A stretch of 64,000 bases of DNA from Faecalibacterium sp. HTF-F (GCF_023347535.1 NZ_CP094473.1:1798001-1862000); one strand, 5' to 3'; shown: positions 8,441 to 17,833, numbered from the stretch's first letter. Translations and numbers: made by a program. The notes: generated by a model from the letters alone, not told the origin.

Positions 8441-9725
8441 GGGCGTCCACCTCCTTTGTGAGCAGATAGCTGACCGAGAGGGTCAGCTTGCGCAGGATCG
8501 CGCGCACATCATCCCGGGTCACAGCCTGCAAAGCGGCGCGGGCCTCGGCAGGCGTTTGGACTTTGGCAGGGTCGCCGCCGCTGCGCAGCACCTCGATATA
8601 GTACCATGTCTCAATGCCGCCCAGCGTATCCTCCACGCCCTGCATCCCGCTCAGCAGTCCCAGGCGGCAGTCCTCCAGCTCCTCATCGGTGATGGGCCCG
8701 CTGCACAGGTCGGCCAGCTCCTTCAGGATAGCCTGCTCGGCGCGGGCAGCGTCGGCGTGCTCCACGCCGCTGTTCACAGCCATGCTGCCGGTAAAGCTCT
8801 GGAACGAGGACGAGCAGTAGTAACACAAATGGTCACGCTCGCGCACATTCAGGAACAGGCGGCTGGTCACGCTGCCGCCATACAGCGCCATGGCAAGGCG
8901 GACTGCTGCCAGCTGTTCGGTGCGCATGGGCTCGCCCAGTGTGAACAGCATACACAGCTTTGCCTGCACCATATCGTAGGTTTCTACCCTGTGCACAGGC
9001 TCGCGGCGCGGCATGGCAATGTTCTCGGCCAGCGGCAGTGGAGCCCGGTCGATGGCGGCAAGTTCGGCCAGCAGGGCATCCCGCACGGCTGCCGTCTGCG
9101 CGGCGTCGCAGCCCAGCACAAGCAGCTCAATGTTCGCGGTCCGCAGCATCTCGTAATAAGCCGCGGTAAGCTGTTCCGGCGTCAGGTCGTCCACCTCTTC
9201 CAGATAGCCCTCCTGCCGCACGCTTGCCGGGCTGTCGCCAAAGAATTCCCGGTTGGCCTGATGCAGGCAGTACAGGCGCTTATCGTTAATCTCATCTTCC
9301 AGCGCCTTTTTCAGCATCTGCTTTTCAATGCCCACGGCCTCCGGGTCAAAGGTTCCGCCCACAAAATAGGGGTGGAAGGCCGCGCCCAGTGCAATGGATG
9401 CATATTCCCGCGTCAGTTCTTCGCCTTCCAGCGCAAATTTATCCTTGATGCCGGTGACGCTGACGCACAGATTGTGGCTGCAGCCCATGGGCCGGGCATC
9501 CACCGTGAGATCTGCACCGTAGAGCTTGGCCAGCCTTTTGGTCAGTCGGGTCATGTCCGGGCAGTCGGCATAGCCGCGCTCCATCACAAGGGGCAAAAGT
9601 GCATGTGCCGTGGCGGTCTCCCGCTTTGCCGGAAAGGCAAAATGGATGCTGATGCGGCAGCGGTTGAATTTTTCCGCCGGGTCGCAGGAAAGGTGCACGC
9701 CCGGCGCAATGAGAGTACGTTTCAA
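8427..9725 (-). CDS. ymfF: Non-catalytic M16 partner, YmfF type
   Basis: A 432-residue M16-fold protein. The region corresponding to the zinc motif reads HALLPLVMERG, so HxxEH is lost and the protein should be the inactive half of a pair with YmfH. The frame begins at a TTG (9725), with GGAGGA at 9731-9736, 5 bases away. No in-frame ATG fits. It heads ymfF-ymfH-lgt, all joined by overlaps. Confidence 0.88.
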   Translation of the reverse strand: MKRTLIAPGVHLSCDPAEKFNRCRISIHFAFPAKRETATAHALLPLVMERGYADCPDMTRLTKRLAKLYGADLTVDARPMGCSHNLCVSVTGIKDKFALEGEELTREYASIALGAAFHPYFVGGTFDPEAVGIEKQMLKKALEDEINDKRLYCLHQANREFFGDSPASVRQEGYLEEVDDLTPEQLTAAYYEMLRTANIELLVLGCDAAQTAAVRDALLAELAAIDRAPLPLAENIAMPRREPVHRVETYDMVQAKLCMLFTLGEPMRTEQLAAVRLAMALYGGSVTSRLFLNVRERDHLCYYCSSSFQSFTGSMAVNSGVEHADAARAEQAILKELADLCSGPITDEELEDCRLGLLSGMQGVEDTLGGIETWYYIEVLRSGGDPAKVQTPAEARAALQAVTRDDVRAILRKLTLSVSYLLTKEVDAHAAE

Positions 9726-9764
9726 TTTGTTCCTCCACCCTGCTTTTACAGGGAGCTTTTTATT

Positions 9765-10577
9765 TTATGATGCCTTCTGCAAGGCAAGAAATTCTTCCAG
9801 ACTCAAGCCGCTGGCCCGGATGGCAAGGGCATTTTCTGTACCCACATACCGCCAGTGCCACGGCTCGAACACCACGCCGGTCGCGGCCTGCCGGTCTTCC
9901 GGGTAGCGCAGGATGAAGCCGTATTCCGCGGCATAAGCGGTCAGCCACTCGTAGGCGCGGGTCGTATCAAAGCCGGTGTCACGGTCCGGGTAGTCGCTGC
10001 TGAGGATATCCGCCGCATAACCGGTGCCATGCTCATTGCATTCTGCAGGCAGCTGGATGTCTGCGGACAGGCTGGCGGCTTCCTCCTCGGTCTTGCCCTT
10101 TTCCAGATACTGCTGCTTCTGTGCCTCATAGGCTGCGGTCCGGGCATCTGCGTCCTGATAGCCTGCGGACAGCACCAGCGCAACGCCATCCTCTGCCGCT
10201 GCGGCAGACATCTGCCGGTAGGCATCGGCAGCCTCCGCTTCCAGCTGGATGGTGCCATCCTCATTGGCCGGGGCAAGGGTCGGCGACGGTTCCCCGGCAA
10301 AGGGCAGATTGGCGTTTACCAGTATAAGCCGCGCATCGTCGGCATCAAAGGTGTAGCCGGTGCCGCTGTAGCTGGCAGCTTCAAAGCTCCGGGGCCCGGC
10401 AAGCAGAGCGTTTGCTTTGGGCAGCAGCCAGAGGATGCCCCGGGTCATCAGGGCCACGATGGCAGCACAGATCAGGATCAGGAGCGCCCAGTTGCGGGCC
10501 AGACGCAGGCGCTTGCGGCGCATGTATTGCTCACGGGTCATACGGGGCTTTACAGTTTTTTTGCTGGTTGGTTCCAT
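9765..10577 (-). CDS. Membrane-anchored D,D-carboxypeptidase, peptidase M15B (VanY/DdcB type)
   Basis: A 270-residue protein with a basic cytoplasmic N-terminus, one membrane helix (about residues 27-50) and an extracytoplasmic M15B domain. Zinc-binding elements are visible as SAGYQDADAR, NEHGTGYAADI (His and Asp ligands) and the hallmark EPWHWRYVG. It should trim the terminal D-alanine of peptidoglycan stems. The start at 10577 has AAAGGAGC (10589-10596) 11 bases upstream. The longer frame to 10625 would begin inside the promoter region and lacks a ribosome site. It is transcribed alone from a near-consensus promoter. Confidence 0.88.
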   Translation of the reverse strand: MEPTSKKTVKPRMTREQYMRRKRLRLARNWALLILICAAIVALMTRGILWLLPKANALLAGPRSFEAASYSGTGYTFDADDARLILVNANLPFAGEPSPTLAPANEDGTIQLEAEAADAYRQMSAAAAEDGVALVLSAGYQDADARTAAYEAQKQQYLEKGKTEEEAASLSADIQLPAECNEHGTGYAADILSSDYPDRDTGFDTTRAYEWLTAYAAEYGFILRYPEDRQAATGVVFEPWHWRYVGTENALAIRASGLSLEEFLALQKAS

Positions 10578-10638
10578 GGTGCGTTGCAGCTCCTTTGGCA
10601 GAATTTGCAGCGCGCTGCGCCGCACAGATACAGTGTAT

Positions 10639-10667
10639 ATTATACACCCCTTTGCATTTTGTGTAAA
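10639..10667 (-). promoter_or_regulatory. Promoter of the M15B carboxypeptidase gene
   Basis: TTTACA (10662-10667), 17-base spacer, TATAAT (10639-10644). Confidence 0.85.
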
Positions 10668-10706
10668 CGCCGGAAGTGTAAAATAAGTATGACCGTCCTC
10701 GTCAGC

Positions 10707-10850
10707 GGCCTTGCCTTCTCCGTCCGCTCACGCTGTTCGCGTCCACCTCTCCCAAAGTGAGAGGCCTTGGCAGAACCAGAAAGTTTTTCTCTTCGCCAGA
10801 GGCTCGCCCTTTGGGAGAGCTGTCGCGTAAGCGACTGAGAGGGCGAGGCC
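10707..10850. repeat. Palindromic repeat element, copy C
   Basis: A 144-bp copy with imperfect terminal repeats GGCCTTGCCTTCTC and GAGAGGGCGAGGCC and the same internal CTCTCCCAAAGTGAGAG and CCCTTTGGGAGAG segments as copy A. It lies between the carboxypeptidase promoter and the lysC terminator. Confidence 0.85.
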
Positions 10851-10855
10851 GTTAA

Positions 10856-10897
10856 CAAAAAGAGCGCTGTACAGCTTTCAAAGAAACTGTACAGCGC
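10856..10897 (-). terminator. Terminator of the hom-thrB-lysC operon
   Basis: GCGCTGTACAG arms (10864-10874 with 10887-10897) form a perfect 11-bp stem, followed on the minus strand by TCTTTTTG. Confidence 0.9.
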
Positions 10898-10918
10898 ACA
10901 AAATTCATTTTTTACAAA

Positions 10919-12118
10919 TCAGTCAAACAGCATATCGTGGATCGCAGAAACGGCCTTGTCGGCATCCCCGCGGTCGATGATGCAGGAGATCTTGATCTCA
11001 CTGGTGGAGATCATCTTGATATTGATGTTGTTGTTGGACAGTGCCTCAAACATCTTGGAAGCAACGCCGCTGTGGCTCTGCATACCGGCACCCACGATGG
11101 AGACCTTTGCGCAGGTGGTGTCCACGCTCACATCGTTGAAGTGTGCGCTCTCCTTCAGCACGCGCATGGCCAGATCGGCTTCGCCCTCAGAACAGGTAAA
11201 GCTGATATCCTTCTTGCCGTCACGGCCGGTGGACTGCAGGATGATGTCCACGTTGATGTTCTTCTGGGCCAGCAGACCGAAGATCTTGAAGCTCATGCCC
11301 GGCTCGTCGGGAACGTTCAGAATCGTGATAACAGCAACATCAGCGTCCTTTGCGACGCCCTTGATCAGCATACCTTCCATGTCTTTCGTAACCTCCTTGA
11401 CCACCGTACCGGGCACGGGATTCAGGCTGGAGAGCACCTCCAGCTCCACATTATACTTCTTCGCCAGTTCCACGCTGCGGTTGTTCAGCACCTGTGCGCC
11501 CAGAGATGCCAGCTCCAGCATCTCGTCAAAGGTGATCTCCTCCAGCTTGCGGGTGTTGCGCACCTTGCGCGGGTCGGCCGTGTAAACGCCTTCCACATCG
11601 GTATAGATCTGGCAGCGGTCTGCGTGCAGGGCTGCTGCAATGGCAACTGCACTGGTGTCGGAACCGCCGCGGCCCAGAGTGGTGATGTCGTCCAGCTTGT
11701 TCAGCCCCTGGAAGCCAGCCACAACAACAACACGGTTGCGCTCCAGCTCCGAGGAGATACGCTCGGTCTCCAGACGGCTGATGCGTGCCTTGGTGTAGGC
11801 GCGGTCGGTGCGGAAGCCTGCCTGCCAGCCGGTCAGGCTGATGGCATGGCAGCCCAGCTCATTCAGCGCCATGGCCAGCAGCGAAATGCTGATCTGCTCG
11901 CCGGTAGCCAGCAGCATATCCATTTCACGAGCCGAAGGGTTGTGGGTGATCTCCCCAGCCTTGGCGATCAGGTCATCGGTGGTATCGCCCTGAGCGGACA
12001 CCACCACAACTACGTCATTGCCCGCGTTGTGGGTGTTTGCCACAATGCGTGCCACGTTGAAGATACGGTCACGGTCCTTCACCGAAGAACCGCCGAACTT
12101 CTGTACGATCAACGCCAT
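10919..12118 (-). CDS. lysC: Aspartate kinase
   Basis: A 399-residue aspartokinase catalysing the first step from aspartate to lysine, threonine and methionine. The N-terminal kinase domain shows VQKFGGSSV and GRGGSDTSAVA. Two C-terminal ACT domains (about 260-399) should bind an amino-acid effector. Its place after hom and thrB suggests the threonine branch and possible feedback by threonine and/or lysine, which is inference. AGAGGAG lies about 9 bases before the ATG. No thrC is present in the cluster. Confidence 0.96.
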   Translation of the reverse strand: MALIVQKFGGSSVKDRDRIFNVARIVANTHNAGNDVVVVVSAQGDTTDDLIAKAGEITHNPSAREMDMLLATGEQISISLLAMALNELGCHAISLTGWQAGFRTDRAYTKARISRLETERISSELERNRVVVVAGFQGLNKLDDITTLGRGGSDTSAVAIAAALHADRCQIYTDVEGVYTADPRKVRNTRKLEEITFDEMLELASLGAQVLNNRSVELAKKYNVELEVLSSLNPVPGTVVKEVTKDMEGMLIKGVAKDADVAVITILNVPDEPGMSFKIFGLLAQKNINVDIILQSTGRDGKKDISFTCSEGEADLAMRVLKESAHFNDVSVDTTCAKVSIVGAGMQSHSGVASKMFEALSNNNINIKMISTSEIKISCIIDRGDADKAVSAIHDMLFD

Positions 12119-12210
12119 ATCTTGTCACTCTCCTCTTTTTGTCCCTTGATCAAAAGGGGTACACCGGGTGGAAGCAGCAGGCAGAACCTTGCACTTCCCT
12201 ATCCCATTTA

Positions 12211-13116
12211 TCATTCCACCGTTGCGCCGGTGTTATCGGCATCCAAACGCAGCAATGTAAATGCTTCACATCCGTCCAGACCTTCCAGAAGCTCCAGACC
12301 CTTTTCCAGCTTGGAATAGAACTTTTCGGCCTCAGCCTTTTCGGCCACCGCCATCACGGTGCTGCCCGCACCGGAAACATAGACCGCCTTTGCACCGCAC
12401 AGGCGCGCCATGTCGAACACTTCCTTGGAGCCCGGCATCAGCGGCATGCGGTAGGGCTGGTGCAGCTTATCCTCCGTGGCAATGGCCAGCAGGTCATGTC
12501 TGCCCTCACAGAAGGCGGCAGGCACCAGCGCTGCACGCGAAAGGTTATATACCGCATCCTTGTGGGAGACCTCTTTGGGCAGTGCCGCACGGGCGGCTTC
12601 CGTCAGCAGCTTGTAGTCCGGCACGATGGCGGCAAAGCACAGTGTTTCGTCCACATTGCGCTTGACCGAGTACACCTTGCCCTCCTCAAACACGCTGCTG
12701 GTCAGACCGCCCAGCAGGGCCGGGGCCACGTTATCGGGGTGGCCCTCGATGGAGGTAGCCAGCGTGAGCAGCTCCTGGGTGTTGAGCACATCGCCCAGCA
12801 TCCGGTTGGCACCCAGCAGGCCCGCGATGATGCAGGCCGAAGAAGAGCCCAGACCCCGGGCCATGGGAATGGGGTTGGTCTGGGTGATCTTGAGGGGCGG
12901 GATCTGCTTGCCAACTTTTTCAAACAGGCCCTTTGCCGAGCGGTACACCAGATTGGATTCACCGCGCGGGATGCGGGTACCGTCCGCAGACGAGATATCC
13001 AGCACCTCACTGTCTTCAAAGGTGACCGTATTATACAGCGTCACCGCCAGACCCAGCGCATCAAAGCCGGAGCCGATGTTCGCGCTGGTGGCCGGGACAG
13101 AAACCTTGATCTTCAT
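12211..13116 (-). CDS. thrB: Homoserine kinase
   Basis: A 301-residue GHMP kinase that phosphorylates L-homoserine. The ATP-binding motif is IPMARGLGSSSACI, preceded by VPATSANIGSGFDALGLA; the C-terminal YVSGAGSTVMA is typical of the family. AAAGGTG is 8 bases before the ATG. It lies 26 bases after hom and 92 before lysC, in one operon. Confidence 0.97.
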   Translation of the reverse strand: MKIKVSVPATSANIGSGFDALGLAVTLYNTVTFEDSEVLDISSADGTRIPRGESNLVYRSAKGLFEKVGKQIPPLKITQTNPIPMARGLGSSSACIIAGLLGANRMLGDVLNTQELLTLATSIEGHPDNVAPALLGGLTSSVFEEGKVYSVKRNVDETLCFAAIVPDYKLLTEAARAALPKEVSHKDAVYNLSRAALVPAAFCEGRHDLLAIATEDKLHQPYRMPLMPGSKEVFDMARLCGAKAVYVSGAGSTVMAVAEKAEAEKFYSKLEKGLELLEGLDGCEAFTLLRLDADNTGATVE

Positions 13117-13142
13117 AGCCGCTGCACCTTTCTTTTCCGTTA

Positions 13143-14378
13143 TCAGTTTTCTTCCGGCAGACGCTTGAGCACCAGCTTCACGCTGCCGCCCACGGCTTCC
13201 ACCTTGCGGGCCGCTTCGGACAGAGCTTTGTCATCGGCACGCTCCACAAAGTAGGCGCAGCCCTCGTAGCGCTCATCCACCACCTTGCCGTAGCCGTAGA
13301 TGGCTTCCACCACTGCGGGAGCAATGCCTGCCACACGCACATAATATGCAGCAGGAGCAGGATCGGTGAGCATGCCGTCCACCGGCTCAGCGGGCTGCCA
13401 GAACAGGCTGTCGTGCACCTTGGCACCATGCTTCAGGGCATCCACCACATCGGCCACAACGGCGCTGGCGGTGGGCAGCTTGCCGGCGCCCTTGCCGTAG
13501 AACACCACATCGCCCAGCATATCGCCCTTGACCAGCACGGCGTTGAACACATCGTCCACGCTGGCCAGCTGGTTTGCCTTGGGCACCAGACAGGGCTCCA
13601 CGCCCGCCGCCACGCTGCCGTCCTTGCCGCGCTTCATCCATGCGATCAGCTTGATGACACAGCCGAGCTTTTCAGCTGCTGCCACATCCGCGGCGGTGAT
13701 ATCGCGGATGCCGCGGGTGGGAATGTTCTGGGGGTAGATCTGGTGGCCGCAGACCAGCGAGGACAGAATGGCGATCTTGCGGCAGGCATCGCGGCCATCC
13801 ACATCGTCGCTGGGGTCCTTGGTCTCCGCATAGCCCAGCTCCTGCGCAATTTTCAGTGCATCGTCAAAGCCCAGACCCTCACGCACCATCTTGGTGAGCA
13901 TGAAGTTGGTGGTACCGTTCACGATGCCCTCCACCTCGGTGATGACGTTCGCGGCCAGACACTGGTGCATCGGCGTAATGATGGGGGTGCCGCCGCCCAC
14001 AGAAGCCTCGAACAGGAAGGCACAGCCGTGCTCTTTGGCAAGGCCCAGCAGCTCAGCGCCGTAGGTGGCCACCATTTCCTTGTTGGAGGTGCACACGCTG
14101 CGGCCGCTCTCAAGACAGGCCTTTACATACGGGTAGGCAAAGCGGGTGCCGCCGATGGTCTCCACCACTACCCTGATCTCCGGGTCCTCCAGAATGACAT
14201 CAAAGTTCTTGACAAACAGGTTTGCGGCCGGATGACCGGAAAAATCCTTCGGGTCCAGAATATACTTGACCTCTACCGGCTCACCTGCACGGCGGGAGAC
14301 ACTTGCAGCGTTGCGGCACAAAACCTCGTACACGCCGCTGCCCACCGTGCCAAAGCCCAGAATTGCAATTTTAGCCAT
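13143..14378 (-). CDS. hom: Homoserine dehydrogenase
   Basis: A 411-residue NAD(P)-dependent enzyme reducing aspartate semialdehyde to homoserine. It has the N-terminal Rossmann motif GFGTVGSGVYEVL, the catalytic region GIVNGTTNFML with ELGYAETKDPSDDVDGRDA, and a C-terminal ACT domain (about 340-411). GGGAG sits 7 bases before the ATG. It is the second gene of the ACT protein-hom-thrB-lysC operon. Confidence 0.97.
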   Translation of the reverse strand: MAKIAILGFGTVGSGVYEVLCRNAASVSRRAGEPVEVKYILDPKDFSGHPAANLFVKNFDVILEDPEIRVVVETIGGTRFAYPYVKACLESGRSVCTSNKEMVATYGAELLGLAKEHGCAFLFEASVGGGTPIITPMHQCLAANVITEVEGIVNGTTNFMLTKMVREGLGFDDALKIAQELGYAETKDPSDDVDGRDACRKIAILSSLVCGHQIYPQNIPTRGIRDITAADVAAAEKLGCVIKLIAWMKRGKDGSVAAGVEPCLVPKANQLASVDDVFNAVLVKGDMLGDVVFYGKGAGKLPTASAVVADVVDALKHGAKVHDSLFWQPAEPVDGMLTDPAPAAYYVRVAGIAPAVVEAIYGYGKVVDERYEGCAYFVERADDKALSEAARKVEAVGGSVKLVLKRLPEEN

Positions 14379-14425
14379 TGTTGCTCTCCCTCGTTTTCCT
14401 GAGTTTTCCTGATTTGATATCTACT

Positions 14426-14857
14426 TTACAGATTGTATCCGCAGTGCACACCCACCACCATGCGCTGACGCGAAAGCTTTTCGGTCAGCTCTTCCGGAGT
14501 CATCTGCATGGTGTCGGTGCGGATGGTGACTGCCACCAGTGCTGCACCGTTTTCCGGCGTGGACTGGTTGATGGTCACAATGCTGGCACCTGCAGCGCTG
14601 ATGCCTGCCAGCAGGCTCTGCAGCGCACCGGTCTCATCCCGCAGAGTGGCCATGACGGTGATCACTTCGCGGCCATTCTCGGAATCAAAGATGCAGTCCT
14701 TATACTTATAAAAAGCGCTGCGCGAAAGATCAACTGCACGGGTAGCAGCGGAAATGCTGCGTGCCTCCCCGCTGGCCAGAAGCTCTTTAGCGCGTACCAC
14801 CTTGAGAAAAACCTCAGGCAGCACCTGCGCGTCCACCAGATAAAAGCGGCGTTCCAA
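14426..14857 (-). CDS. ACT-domain regulator-like protein (PheB/UPF0735 family)
   Basis: A 143-residue protein: an N-terminal helix-turn-helix-like segment with VDLSRSAFYKYKD and a C-terminal ACT domain (about 72-143). It resembles B. subtilis PheB, which often precedes hom. A TTG start at 14857 is preferred because it matches the family N-terminus (FYLV two residues in) and has GAGGTG 6 bases upstream. A GTG at 14866 overlaps that site and the longer frame has none. It may sense a branch product and control the operon, which is inference. Confidence 0.85.
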   Translation of the reverse strand: MERRFYLVDAQVLPEVFLKVVRAKELLASGEARSISAATRAVDLSRSAFYKYKDCIFDSENGREVITVMATLRDETGALQSLLAGISAAGASIVTINQSTPENGAALVAVTIRTDTMQMTPEELTEKLSRQRMVVGVHCGYNL

Positions 14858-14889
14858 CTTGTTCACCTCACAAACACAAGTGTTCTTGC

Positions 14890-14925
14890 AGTGAATATAA
14901 TAACATCCGGCCCCCTGCAATGCAA
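14890..14925 (-). promoter_or_regulatory. Probable promoter of the hom operon, overlapping a hairpin
   Basis: TTGCAT, 17 bases, TATTAT on the minus strand. It overlaps a GC-rich hairpin (14908-14934, 13 pairs with one mismatch) that may be the 3' end of the PBP transcript. Confidence 0.5.
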
Positions 14926-15053
14926 GGGGTCGGATGCGTTTTTGTCAGATTACCCAGTTTTGTTGTGTGACGTGCGGTGTTTCCTTGCCGGATTCACCCC
15001 GGGGCCGTGTTGAAAGTACGCCTTTTGCGTTTTGTTTCCCCGCCGAATACAGA

Positions 15054-17591
15054 TTACTCGGTATCCAGATTACTTGTATCTGCTGGGATGACAGTCTGCT
15101 CCGGTGCTGCATCTGCTGCATCTGCTGCATCTGCTGCAGGCGCAGCGGGTGCTGCCGCATGGGAATAGTTGCAGGCGGCGGGCAGATCATCTGCACGGTA
15201 GTAGCCCACGGCCGTGCTGGGGCAGGAACCGCCGGCCAGCAGACCGCTCTGGGTGCAGTAGCGGCGCTCCACAACGCCAGCGGAACTGGGGAATGCCTTA
15301 TAAGGCAGGTCTGCCTGCACCTGTTCCATCAGTGCCTTCCACGCCATAACACAGGTACGGGTCTTTGCCTGCTGCTTGCCAAGGGTCTTGGTCATATCGT
15401 AGGGTGCGTCGTAGCCCCACCACACAGCGGTGACATAATACGGCGTGCCGCCCACGAACCACAGATCCTTTTCGTCGCTGGCCGTACCGGTCTTACCAAA
15501 GGACTCCATACCGTTGGAGTTGGGGTAGCGTCCGCCTGCGGTACCCACGCTGGAGTACAGCACATTCTTCAGCAGGCGGTTCATCACGTAAGCGGTGTCC
15601 GGCGTCAGTGCCTGATAGCTGGTAGCATTGTTTTCCAGATAAATGTTGCCGTCACGATCCAGCACCCGGGTGTACAGGTGCGGGGTGGTGTACTGGCCAT
15701 CGTAGAAGATCTGGAATGCAGCCGCCAGAGCCGTGGGCGTAACACCATGGGTCTGGCTGCCCATGACCATCTGGGCAAGACCCACATCGTTCACCGGGTC
15801 CAGCGTGTTCAGTTGCAGGGTGTTGTAAACAAAGTTGAAGATATTGCTTGCGCCCACCAGATCGCCCACGCGGATCGCGATGGTGTTCAGCGAGCGGGCA
15901 AGGCCGTTCCACAGCGGGATATCGCTGTGGTCGCCATAATTGCCGCCGTAGTTCCGGGGCCAGCTGCGCCATGCGTTGGGGTAAGCACGCAGCTGCTTGT
16001 CCGACAGGCCCATCAGGCCGTTCTTACGGCAGTAGTCCTCATCACGGATCACCATGTCCTGCTTCTGGTACAGAGGCGAGTTGTTGAGCATGGTAGACCA
16101 GTTCACCAGACCATATTCAATGCCCAGTGCATACGCGCCAATGGGTTTGATGGTAGAACCCGTCTGGCGGGTGACGCTGTAAGCGCGGTTCAGCGAGAGG
16201 CTTCTGGTCTTTTCGCCCAGACCACCCACAATGGCGATCACATTGCCGTCATAGTCCAGCGTGACCATCGCCGCCTGTGTGCGGACGTTGCGATAATAGT
16301 AGACCGTGCCGTCATCGCCAGTACGGGTCTTGGGGGTACCGTCGTCGTTCATCACCTGAACGTCGTCATCGGAAATGGAGGTCACCTCTTCCTCATGCCA
16401 GCCCGCCGGGAAATATGCGTCGTTGGCATTCAGCATCAGGTTCTCCATGGCAGACTGCACCTTGGTGTTCACCGTAGCCTCCACGGTAAAGCCGCCGGTG
16501 TACAGCAGCTTCTGGGCTTCGGATTCGGAGATGTTCTCCTTGGCCATGATATCCTGCACCAGCTCCGTGAACAGTGCATCGGTAAAATACGAGGTAACAG
16601 AAGAGTTCTTCTTGCTGTCCTCTTCCTCAGCCAGTACCAGCGGCTGGGCAGCTGCATTGCGGTACTCTTCCTCACTAATCACGCCCTGCTGCCACATGTT
16701 GTACATGAGGAAGTTGCGGCGGTTGATGAGGTTTTCGGGATTCGTATAGGGGTTGTAGTTGGTAGGGTTCTTGGTAATGGACGCAATGGATGCGCATTCC
16801 CACAGGGTCAGCTGGCTGACATCTTTATTAAAGTACTCGTTGGCCGCAGTCTGCACGCCCTGAATGGTACCGGTAAAGCTGATGGTGTTCAGGTACGCTT
16901 CCAGAATGGTCTCCTTGGAATAGCTTCGACTCAGGCAAAGGGCACGATAGATCTCACGCAGCTTGCGCAGTGCGCCCTCGATGCCGCTGGCGCTGTTGTC
17001 ATCCGTCAGGTTTTTGATGAGCTGCTGTTCCAGCGTGGACGCACCCTGCTTGGAGCTGTAGATGGGCAGCAGATACTCATTGATCATTGCGCCAATGGTG
17101 CGCTTGAAGTTGACGCCGGGCTCGTTGTAGAAATCCTTATCCTCCGTGCAGATGAACGCATACTGCAGGTTGGCAGGAATCTGTTCCAGATCTGCCCACA
17201 CGCGGTGGCTGTTGGAGGAGCGCAGGGTCGCGTACTCCACCTGTGCACCAGTGTCCGGGTCGGTGGCCATCACCACGCTAGACTGGCTCAGTTCAATGTT
17301 ATCCAGATCCAGCAAATCGCCGTCATTGGCCGTAGCCTGCACCACGTAATAGACGGCACCCACAGCCAGCAGGCTGCCTGCCATCACGCCCAGACAGAGC
17401 AGGGTGGCAATGGTCCGGCCAATGAACCGCAGGAGCGGATGCTTTTTCTTTTCACGGGATTCCTGCAGCTCCTCCGGTTCCCGTCCGGACCGGGGGGCAT
17501 GCTGAGGTTCCCGGCGGCTGTTGCTCGTATTCACCCTCCGGCCTTTGGGCGCAGCAGGGCGTCCGTTGTCGGAGCGGTTGATCTTCTTCAT
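15054..17591 (-). CDS. Class A penicillin-binding protein (PBP1A type)
   Basis: An 845-residue bifunctional peptidoglycan synthase. A basic cytoplasmic N-terminus and one membrane helix (about 55-85) precede a GT51 glycosyltransferase domain (Glu150 in EDKDFYNEPGV, then QGASTLEQQLIKNL). The transpeptidase domain has SxxK (S479-K482), SLN (567-569) and KTG (700-702). The C-terminus ends in a short alanine-aspartate repeat tail encoded by tandem 9-bp units. The start is unusual: AGGAGG (17609-17614) is 17 bases before the ATG, while an in-frame ATT lies at the ideal 8 bases. Confidence 0.95.
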   Translation of the reverse strand: MKKINRSDNGRPAAPKGRRVNTSNSRREPQHAPRSGREPEELQESREKKKHPLLRFIGRTIATLLCLGVMAGSLLAVGAVYYVVQATANDGDLLDLDNIELSQSSVVMATDPDTGAQVEYATLRSSNSHRVWADLEQIPANLQYAFICTEDKDFYNEPGVNFKRTIGAMINEYLLPIYSSKQGASTLEQQLIKNLTDDNSASGIEGALRKLREIYRALCLSRSYSKETILEAYLNTISFTGTIQGVQTAANEYFNKDVSQLTLWECASIASITKNPTNYNPYTNPENLINRRNFLMYNMWQQGVISEEEYRNAAAQPLVLAEEEDSKKNSSVTSYFTDALFTELVQDIMAKENISESEAQKLLYTGGFTVEATVNTKVQSAMENLMLNANDAYFPAGWHEEEVTSISDDDVQVMNDDGTPKTRTGDDGTVYYYRNVRTQAAMVTLDYDGNVIAIVGGLGEKTRSLSLNRAYSVTRQTGSTIKPIGAYALGIEYGLVNWSTMLNNSPLYQKQDMVIRDEDYCRKNGLMGLSDKQLRAYPNAWRSWPRNYGGNYGDHSDIPLWNGLARSLNTIAIRVGDLVGASNIFNFVYNTLQLNTLDPVNDVGLAQMVMGSQTHGVTPTALAAAFQIFYDGQYTTPHLYTRVLDRDGNIYLENNATSYQALTPDTAYVMNRLLKNVLYSSVGTAGGRYPNSNGMESFGKTGTASDEKDLWFVGGTPYYVTAVWWGYDAPYDMTKTLGKQQAKTRTCVMAWKALMEQVQADLPYKAFPSSAGVVERRYCTQSGLLAGGSCPSTAVGYYRADDLPAACNYSHAAAPAAPAADAADAADAAPEQTVIPADTSNLDTE
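15105..15140. repeat. Tandem 9-bp repeat in the PBP tail
   Basis: Four units of TGCTGCATC (the last ending AGG) encode the Ala-Ala-Asp repeat near the PBP C-terminus. Changes in copy number would keep the frame. Confidence 0.85.
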
Positions 17592-17689
17592 ATTGGAAAT
17601 AGGAATCGCCTCCTAACATTTCAGGCTGCATTTCAGCGCCGTGCGCTGGTATCTTCCATCCATGCGCACACAGCTGCACACAATACCAT

Positions 17690-17718
17690 ATTATAGCACG
17701 CACACAGAATGCGGGCAA
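17690..17718 (-). promoter_or_regulatory. Promoter P1 of the PBP gene
   Basis: TTGCCC (17713-17718), 17-base spacer, TATAAT (17690-17695) preceded by TGC, a full extended -10. Confidence 0.85.
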
Positions 17719-17750
17719 GAACCAATCTTCGGCCATAACAGGTCTAATCG

Positions 17751-17779
17751 ATTGTAGTATAGCACATCCTGCCATGCAA
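17751..17779 (-). promoter_or_regulatory. Possible second promoter (P2) of the PBP gene
   Basis: TTGCAT (17774-17779), 17-base spacer, TACAAT (17751-17756). An overlapping TGCTATACT offers an alternative -10. Confidence 0.55.
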
Positions 17780-17802
17780 AGTACAGCATTCTCGTGTGAA
17801 AA

Positions 17803-17833
17803 TTGACTGTTCTCCCCTGTTTTTGGGCATACT
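17803..17833 (+). promoter_or_regulatory. Weak candidate promoter of the BofC-like gene
   Basis: TTGACT (17803-17808) and CATACT (17828-17833) are 19 bases apart, which is longer than usual. Confidence 0.3.

Noticed and set aside
14858..15053. T-box or threonine/lysine riboswitch before the hom operon
   Set aside because: No T-box core, lysine-riboswitch core or leader peptide is visible; the leader is only about 30 bases.
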